Below, in pieces: positions 14,133 to 18,886 of a stretch of 18,886 nt of DNA (its first letter is position 1; each line of letters opens with the position of its first letter). Source of the DNA: JBBRNH01 sp038230415. GTDB lineage: Bacteria; Bacteroidota; Bacteroidia; Cytophagales; Spirosomataceae. The position numbers and the translations under genes are program-made. Below the pieces are notes generated by a model. It was not told the DNA's origin. It saw only the letters and a program-made list of their open reading frames with translations, and made no database searches. The stretch is from the NCBI GenBank assembly GCA_038230415.1, contig JBBRNH010000098.1:1-18886 (forward strand), given 5' to 3'.

Positions 14133-15356
14133 TTACTGCACCGACTGAAAAAAGCTGTATGTGCCGAGACCATAGCCCGTAATTGCTTCGCTACTGGTAT
14201 GATTGGCTCCCTGAATCGGGGTGAGGGTGATATTGGTTGTGCCGCGTTTCTTCATGGCATCGAACGCATTTTGCGAATTAAAAAACGGCACTAAATCGTC
14301 AGCCGTGCCGTGATAGAGTTGCAGGGGCGTGTTGGGTTTCCAGTCGAAGACATCATTGTCGGCTACGGCTTTCACAAAAGCCGCATCGCTGCCGCTGTTG
14401 ACGGCCTGTTTGAAGGCATCGGTAAAGACCTGATTCAGGCTCACGGTTAGCCGGATATTCTCGCGCTGGGTCTGAATTTGGCTGGCGTAGGGTTCCTTAA
14501 AATAGTAACTCATGGGCCGGTTCAGGCCGTAAATCCGGTCGTAAGTCAGCAATACCCAGATATACAGCGACGTGTTGGCTCCATCGGTGGTGGCGGTATT
14601 ATTGACCACCGACTTCATAAACGACGTTTTGTCGTATGCGCCGGCCCCGCAACTCACGGCCTTCAGGTTAAACTCGGTTGGCACCTCATCCTGCATCTTT
14701 TTAAACAGCGACATCGTGGCGTATCCCCCTTCCGAATAGCCGGTGATATACAGGCGTTTATCCCAGTTTGTCTTGTTTTGTTCCAGAAATTCGCGGCTGG
14801 CCCGGAGCATATCGAGCGAAGCCGTTGCCAGACCCACCCGGTGTTCGTAAGTGTGGGGCAGGTTGGCGGCTGCGCCGTAGCCAATGTAATCGGGCAGGGC
14901 CACAATGTATCCCGCCGACGAAAACAACGATCCAAACTGGTAGGTATCGCTGGCCGGACCGTTGCCCGACGGGGCATCGTCGTTGCTCCGAATGGTGCCG
15001 TGCTGAATGCTAATCATTGGTATCGCACCCGTAACCGTTGGTACAATCAACGCGCCGGATGCCTGAATGGCGGTGCCATCGGTATTGGTGGTTTTGTAAA
15101 CGAGTTTATAAACCGTGATTTCATTTTTGAGGTATTGGCCGGTGATTAACGGCGCGAGGCTACCGAAAAGGGCCGTGTAGCGGGTGGTGAGCTGGGCTGG
15201 GGTAAACTTCCCGACGGTACTGCCACTGACCAGAACCTGCGGCACAGGCGCGGGCGTAACGGCGGGGTCGGTAACGGAGGTTTTGCAACCCAATGGGCCA
15301 AGCAGCAGCAAAAAGCTAACCAACCAAAGGGAGACGAACGACTTAAAAGAGGTCAT
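14133..15356 (-). CDS. Lipase/esterase-like alpha/beta hydrolase lipoprotein
   Basis: A 407-residue alpha/beta hydrolase of the secretory lipase-like group. The N-terminus MTSFKSFVSLWLVSFLLLLGPLGC is a lipoprotein-type signal with Cys24 as probable anchor (the lipobox PLGC is not ideal). The nucleophile elbow is GYSEGG (206-211, Ser208), with oxyanion-type ISIQHGTI at 116-122. The acid is Asp353 or Asp354 in HGTADDLVPF, and His386 lies in QGANHTSS. The LPDYIGYG segment (154-161) is typical of this group. The frame extends to 15437, but ATG 15356 begins the signal peptide exactly. The preferred substrate, acylglycerol or another ester, cannot be told. It converges on manA, separated by the palindromic element. 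Confidence 0.85.
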   Translation of the reverse strand: MTSFKSFVSLWLVSFLLLLGPLGCKTSVTDPAVTPAPVPQVLVSGSTVGKFTPAQLTTRYTALFGSLAPLITGQYLKNEITVYKLVYKTTNTDGTAIQASGALIVPTVTGAIPMISIQHGTIRSNDDAPSGNGPASDTYQFGSLFSSAGYIVALPDYIGYGAAANLPHTYEHRVGLATASLDMLRASREFLEQNKTNWDKRLYITGYSEGGYATMSLFKKMQDEVPTEFNLKAVSCGAGAYDKTSFMKSVVNNTATTDGANTSLYIWVLLTYDRIYGLNRPMSYYFKEPYASQIQTQRENIRLTVSLNQVFTDAFKQAVNSGSDAAFVKAVADNDVFDWKPNTPLQLYHGTADDLVPFFNSQNAFDAMKKRGTTNITLTPIQGANHTSSEAITGYGLGTYSFFQSVQ

Positions 15357-15704
15357 ATAGTTTTTGTTGAACGACTTAACCGGCAAGTCAATGGTAGGGT
15401 TGATGAGCCGCCCGGTTGCGGTCATTGCGTAGCGCAACGGCTATGAATTTAACGCGCTGCAATCCCTAAACGTTTGGCCTGCCCGTCTCATTGCAAGCGC
15501 AGCTCCATCGGGGAATAGCTTCTACACTTATGAGGAACTAAACTTCTATCGGCTTACCCGGTCTTAGTGTTGACTACCCGTAAAAGCGGGGAATATTCAT
15601 TAGTAACATTCTGGTTATCAGACACAAACAATAAAGTTATGAACAATGAACAAAAGTTGGTACGGGATTTGGCCTGTATGGTTCAGGTATCAACCACCAA
15701 CGTT
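15357..15704. other. Intergenic region between divergent lipoprotein genes
   Basis: These 348 bases hold no gene of their own. An imperfect stem, ATTGC-(GT)-AGCGC (15424-15435) with GCGCTGCAAT (15454-15463), lies on the lipase side. Alternative starts for the OmpA gene at 15567 and 15639 are in frame but would bury the lipoprotein signal inside the protein. Two divergent promoters are expected here. Confidence 0.6.
15570..15599 (+). promoter_or_regulatory. Candidate promoter of the OmpA-like gene
   Basis: TTGACT (15570-15575) and TATTCA (15594-15599) are 18 bases apart, about 105 bases in front of the chosen start. This is a reasonable -35/-10 match by general sigma-70 rules, but Bacteroidota use a different consensus (TTG and TAnnTTTG), so support is weak. 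Confidence 0.25.
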
Positions 15705-16418
15705 ATGAAAACTCTAAAACAAATTTCGGGTAAGCAACTATCTACCCTCATGCTTGCGGCAACACTGTTGTCGGGTACGGCGATGACGGGTTGTAAGTCA
15801 ATCAAAAACAACACAAACCGTACTCAGCGGGGCGCGGCCATCGGAGTCGGGGCCGGAGCAGTTGCCGGGGGACTGATTGGCAAGCGTGCCGGGAACACCG
15901 TTGTCGGTGCCATTCTGGGAGCCGCTGTCGGTGGTGCTGCCGGAGCCGTTATTGGTCGGCGGATGGACAAGAAAGCCGAAGAAATGCAGCGTCAGTTGCC
16001 AGGGGCAACGGTAGAGCGGGTTGGCGAAGGCATTAAAATTACCTTCAACTCAGATATTTTGTTTGACGTTGACCGTGCCGACCTCAAACCGGCTACCCAG
16101 AAAAGCCTGACCGAGTTTGCCGCCACCCTGAGCCAATATGAAGACACTGACATCTTGGTTGAGGGTCACGCCGACGCTACGGGAGCTGATGCCCACAACC
16201 TGAAACTGTCGAAACGCCGGGCCGACGCGGTGGCGAACTACTTGGAGTCGAAGGGAGTACGCTCGAAACGGGTTGACGAAAAAGGATACGGTGAAACGCA
16301 ACCTGTTGCCGATAACGACAGCGAAGCGGGCCGGGCCAAAAACCGCCGGGTCGAAATTGCGGTCTTCGCCAATGATAAAATGAAAAAAGACGCGCAGGAC
16401 GGGAAGTTAGAGAATTAA
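15705..16418 (+). CDS. OmpA family lipoprotein with glycine-zipper domain
   Basis: A 237-residue envelope protein. The signal peptide ends in TAMTGC (Cys30), giving a lipid anchor. Residues about 42-86 form a glycine zipper (RGAAIGVGAGAVAGGLIG, then VVGAILGAAVGGAAGAVIG) of the YMGG / 17-kDa antigen type that inserts in membranes. Residues about 110-222 form an OmpA-C peptidoglycan-binding domain: ITFNSDILFDVDRADLKP, EGHADATGADAHNLKLSKRRADAV and AKNRRVEIAV. Asp157 and Arg172 match the residues that hold meso-diaminopimelate in OmpA. ATG 15705 is chosen over in-frame ATGs at 15567 and 15639 because it starts the signal peptide. It should tether the outer membrane to the cell wall. A stress-related DUF2383 gene follows at 156 bases. 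Confidence 0.92.
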   Translation: MKTLKQISGKQLSTLMLAATLLSGTAMTGCKSIKNNTNRTQRGAAIGVGAGAVAGGLIGKRAGNTVVGAILGAAVGGAAGAVIGRRMDKKAEEMQRQLPGATVERVGEGIKITFNSDILFDVDRADLKPATQKSLTEFAATLSQYEDTDILVEGHADATGADAHNLKLSKRRADAVANYLESKGVRSKRVDEKGYGETQPVADNDSEAGRAKNRRVEIAVFANDKMKKDAQDGKLEN

Positions 16419-16425
16419 TCGGGCG

Positions 16426-16473
16426 CAGTCTGTTCTGATCTCAGGCTCAGGCTTGCAGCATCAGAACAGACTG
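16426..16473. terminator. Perfect 14-bp hairpin behind the OmpA gene
   Basis: CAGTCTGTTCTGAT (16426-16439) and ATCAGAACAGACTG (16460-16473) are exact inverted copies with a 20-base loop, starting eight bases after the stop codon. No T-run follows in either direction, so termination by the intrinsic mechanism is doubtful. It may protect the 3' end of the mRNA or be a repeat. Confidence 0.5.
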
Positions 16474-16574
16474 ACAACAACGTAAGTTGTAACGGCAAAC
16501 ACAGTAATCTTGTTTGTCGGGCGATTTTAAATAGCAAATCAGTTCAACGATAATTTACCCAAACACAACACGTT

Positions 16575-17030
16575 ATGAATGTTAAAGACACACGGGGCGA
16601 AATCCTCGACGCATTGAACAAATTGTTGACCCGGAGCCACGATGCCGAAAAAGGCTATCAGGAGGCCGCCGAAACCGTGAAGGATGCCGAACTGAAAAGC
16701 CTGTTCATGGCTCAGTCGCGCCAGCGGGCCGAATTTGGCATGGAATTAGACCGGGAAGTACGTACCCTCGGCGGTGATCCAGATAACGGAACCAGTGTGC
16801 TGGCTGATTTGCACCGCGCCTGGATCAATATTAAAACGACGTTTGCCGGTAACGAAGACAAAGCAACTGTTGAAGAATGCAAGCGGGGCGATAAAGAATC
16901 ACTTGACGATTACACGGCAGTATTGCAGGAAACTGATTTGGTAGCCAGCACCCGCGAGTTGCTGTTAAATCAAAAAGAGAAAATCGAATCGGCCCACGCT
17001 TCGATGTCTCGTCTGGCCTTGGTAGTGTAG
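16575..17030 (+). CDS. PA2169 family (DUF2383) four-helix-bundle protein
   Basis: A 151-residue protein, almost entirely helical by composition, with no signal peptide. It matches the DUF2383/PA2169 pattern: an N-terminal LNKLLTRSHDAEKGYQEAAE, then LKSLFMAQSRQRAEFGMEL, then a GGDPDNGTSVLADLHRAWIN segment and a last helix pair with ESLDDYTAVLQETDL. The family has a ferritin-like fold and is often linked to stress response; a metal or catalytic role is not established. The start ATG has no Shine-Dalgarno sequence. It follows the OmpA gene by 156 bases, with a hairpin in between, and ends at a strong terminator. Confidence 0.88.
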   Translation: MNVKDTRGEILDALNKLLTRSHDAEKGYQEAAETVKDAELKSLFMAQSRQRAEFGMELDREVRTLGGDPDNGTSVLADLHRAWINIKTTFAGNEDKATVEECKRGDKESLDDYTAVLQETDLVASTRELLLNQKEKIESAHASMSRLALVV

Positions 17031-17044
17031 TGAATGGTGGGATT

Positions 17045-17079
17045 AAAAAGGCTGCGTCCGCTTGGATGCAGCCTTTTTT
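17045..17079 (+). terminator. Intrinsic terminator after the DUF2383 gene
   Basis: AAAAAGGCTGCGTCC (17045-17059) pairs with GGATGCAGCCTTTTT (17064-17078) over 15 pairs including one G-U, with a four-base loop, followed by TTTGTTTTT-like sequence. It begins 15 bases behind the stop codon of the DUF2383 gene. This is a textbook rho-independent terminator and separates that gene from glgX. Confidence 0.93.
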
Positions 17080-17249
17080 GTTTTTAGTCTATTAGCCCTG
17101 TCTATCAGCCTGTTACAGTAGTATTATAGGCTCGTTAATAAACAGTGGGCGGGCGGTATCATTGCCAAACAATGCCTTAAAATACCGGGTTATATAGTCA
17201 GTGTGGTTAAAAACCAGCTTATACATATAAACTCAACAGGCAAACCGTT

Positions 17250-18886
17250 ATGCTTTCTGTTTCCGAAACTCCGCAGCCGGAGTCACTCGCTACCCGTCCC
17301 GGCACCCATTTTCCGCTCGGTGCTACCGTCGCAACTGACGGGATCAATTTTGCGCTATTCAGCGAAAACGCCACCGCTGTTCATCTCTGTCTGTACGATG
17401 CCGAAAACCCGGAGCAGGAAACAGCCCGCATCACGCTCGACGAACGCACCGAATTTATCTGGCACGTATTTGTAGAAGGCCTGCAACCAGGCCAACTTTA
17501 TGGCTACCGCGTCGAAGGCCCATATAATCCCAAGAGTGGGCATCTCTTCAACGCCAGCAAACTTCTGCTCGACCCGTATGCGAAGGCCATCAACGCGCCG
17601 GTGAATCAGGATAATACCCAACTTGGCTACAACTACCGCAGCGACAGCGACGACCGCGTACTCGATATGAGCGCCGAAGACAGTGGCCCCACCGCCCCCA
17701 AAAGCGTGGTTGTGAGCGATGATTTCGATTGGGAAAACGACGCAAACCCGGCCACTCCCCTCAACGAGACGGTGATTTATGAAATGCACGTGAAGGGACT
17801 TACCTGGCTGCATCCCGATATTGATGACAGTATTCGGGGGACCTACGCTGGTATTGGCGCACCCGAAACCATTGACTACCTGAAAAAACTCGGTGTCACC
17901 GCCATCGAGTTGCTGCCCGTGCATCAGTTCACCAATGAAAGCTACTGGGGCTATAATTCCATCGGTTTTTTTGCCCCTCAAAACACGTACTCCTCGTCGG
18001 GTATGCTGGGCGAGCAGGTGACGGAGTTTAAACAGATGGTTAAGAACTTGCACAAAGCGGGTATCGAAGTAATTCTCGACGTGGTGTATAACCACACTGC
18101 CGAGGGCAACCAGTATGGCCCAACGCTGTCGTTCAAAGGCATTGACAACCGCAGCTATTACCGCTTGGTGGCCGGGCAACCCGAATATTTTATGGATCAC
18201 ACCGGCACCGGCAACACCTTCGACACCACCCAGCCCCGCGCCTTGCAGGTTGTGATGGATTCGCTCCGGTACTGGGCCACCGAGATGCACGTTGACGGAT
18301 TCCGGTTCGATCTGGCTTCGGCCCTCATCCGCGACGAAGCCGACGCGGGGCGGGTATCATCGTTTCTGAACGTGGTGGCACAGGACCCCATTCTGGCGCG
18401 GGTCAAACTCATTGCCGAACCCTGGGACATCGGGCAGTATAACGTCGGTGGTTTTCCGGTACGCTGGGCAGAGTGGAACGGTCGGTATCGCGACGCGGTG
18501 CGGGCGTTTTGGAAAGGTGACTCCGGCAAGGCGCACGAACTCTCATGCCGGGTGTTGGGCAGCCCCGACCTCTATGGCAATGACGGACGCGGGCCAACTA
18601 ACAGCGTCAACTTTGTGATTGCTCATGACGGTTTCACGCTGCATGATTTGGTCAGCTACAACGAGAAGCACAACGAAGCCAATGGCGAAGACAACAACGA
18701 CGGATCGAACGATAACGTGAGTTGGAATCATGGCGCAGAAGGCCCCACCGACGACCCGGCCATCAACGAACTCCGCGAACGGCAGAAACGTAACTTCCTG
18801 GCAACGTTGCTATTGAGTCAGGGAACGCCCATGTTTATGATGGGCGACGAATATGGCCGCACCCAGCAGGGCAACAACAACGGCTA
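17250..18886 (+). CDS. glgX: Glycogen debranching enzyme GlgX (isoamylase-type), N-terminal part
   Basis: Hydrolyses alpha-1,6 branch points of limit dextrins or glycogen. The frame starts at ATG 17250 and is open for 545 codons to the window end; the family has about 700 residues, so the C-terminal quarter is missing. A CBM48 domain comes first (TRPGTHFPLGATVATDGINFALFSE at 15-39, YGYRVEGPYNP at 84-93). The GH13 barrel has DVVYNHT (277-283), DGFRFDLAS with nucleophile Asp354, IAEPWDIG with acid Glu390, and AHDG with His459-Asp460. The N-terminal order and GYNSIGFFAPQNTYSS identify GlgX/TreX rather than pullulanase or a branching enzyme. A 170-base gap after the upstream terminator should contain its promoter. 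The long opposite-strand frame at 17355-18290 is an artefact of codon bias. Confidence 0.95.
   Translation, partial: MLSVSETPQPESLATRPGTHFPLGATVATDGINFALFSENATAVHLCLYDAENPEQETARITLDERTEFIWHVFVEGLQPGQLYGYRVEGPYNPKSGHLFNASKLLLDPYAKAINAPVNQDNTQLGYNYRSDSDDRVLDMSAEDSGPTAPKSVVVSDDFDWENDANPATPLNETVIYEMHVKGLTWLHPDIDDSIRGTYAGIGAPETIDYLKKLGVTAIELLPVHQFTNESYWGYNSIGFFAPQNTYSSSGMLGEQVTEFKQMVKNLHKAGIEVILDVVYNHTAEGNQYGPTLSFKGIDNRSYYRLVAGQPEYFMDHTGTGNTFDTTQPRALQVVMDSLRYWATEMHVDGFRFDLASALIRDEADAGRVSSFLNVVAQDPILARVKLIAEPWDIGQYNVGGFPVRWAEWNGRYRDAVRAFWKGDSGKAHELSCRVLGSPDLYGNDGRGPTNSVNFVIAHDGFTLHDLVSYNEKHNEANGEDNNDGSNDNVSWNHGAEGPTDDPAINELRERQKRNFLATLLLSQGTPMFMMGDEYGRTQQGNNNG

Noticed and set aside
14478..15149. 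Plus-strand open frame of 223 codons opposite the lipase-like gene
   Set aside because: The catalytic triad and signal peptide are on the minus strand; this frame is a shadow.
17355..18290. Long minus-strand open frame opposite glgX (311 codons)
   Set aside because: The plus strand encodes an unmistakable GH13 enzyme; the antisense frame has no family features and comes from GC-biased third positions.

Overview
The window reads as chromosomal DNA of a Cytophagales bacterium (Bacteroidota), most like the Spirosoma/Fibrella/Rudanella group. This is inferred from moderate-to-high GC, lipoprotein-type signal peptides, a glycine-rich Ig/propeller surface protein, DUF2851 and PA2169-type (DUF2383) proteins, the near absence of strong Shine-Dalgarno sequences, and dispersed palindromic repeats. 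No rRNA, tRNA, CRISPR array, transposase or phage gene was seen.

Layout. (1) 1-2001: the start of glycerol kinase (minus, cut by the window edge) is divergent from an alditol oxidase-like flavoprotein (plus). (2) 2026-6791, minus strand: read from 6791 downwards, a Uma2-family nuclease overlapping an alpha/beta hydrolase by ATGA, then an outer-membrane beta-barrel protein, a class I aminotransferase and a lipoprotein sorbosone-dehydrogenase-like beta-propeller. (3) 6849-8126, plus strand: pyrF, whose stop overlaps the start of a BrnT-like toxin gene, which in turn overlaps a small unrecognised, presumably antitoxin, gene. (4) 8143-9523: a perfect inverted repeat directly in front of a DUF2851 gene with a GTG start. 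(5) 9635-12520, minus strand: a 961-residue secreted protein made of a glycine-rich module, seven 42-residue Asp-box repeats (probably a seven-bladed propeller) and Ig-like modules. It ends in an abnormal GC-rich tail without the expected type IX sorting domain. (6) 12521-13009: a 489-base gap holding CTACCCGGTT-type motifs, a strong minus-strand terminator without an evident gene, and a decayed reading frame. (7) 13010-15356: mannose-6-phosphate isomerase and a lipase-like lipoprotein converge on a 115-base palindromic element whose arm contains the isomerase stop codon. (8) 15705-18886, plus strand: an OmpA/glycine-zipper lipoprotein, a DUF2383 four-helix protein with a textbook terminator, and the start of a GlgX-type glycogen debranching enzyme that runs off the window.

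How they fit together. Carbohydrate and polyol handling dominates (glycerol kinase, alditol oxidase, sorbosone dehydrogenase-like protein, mannose-6-phosphate isomerase, GlgX), with envelope and stress functions in between. The least ordinary parts are the pyrF-coupled BrnT module with a non-standard partner, the two inverted-repeat elements, the truncated-looking surface protein, and the orphan terminator with its motif cluster at 12597-12678.
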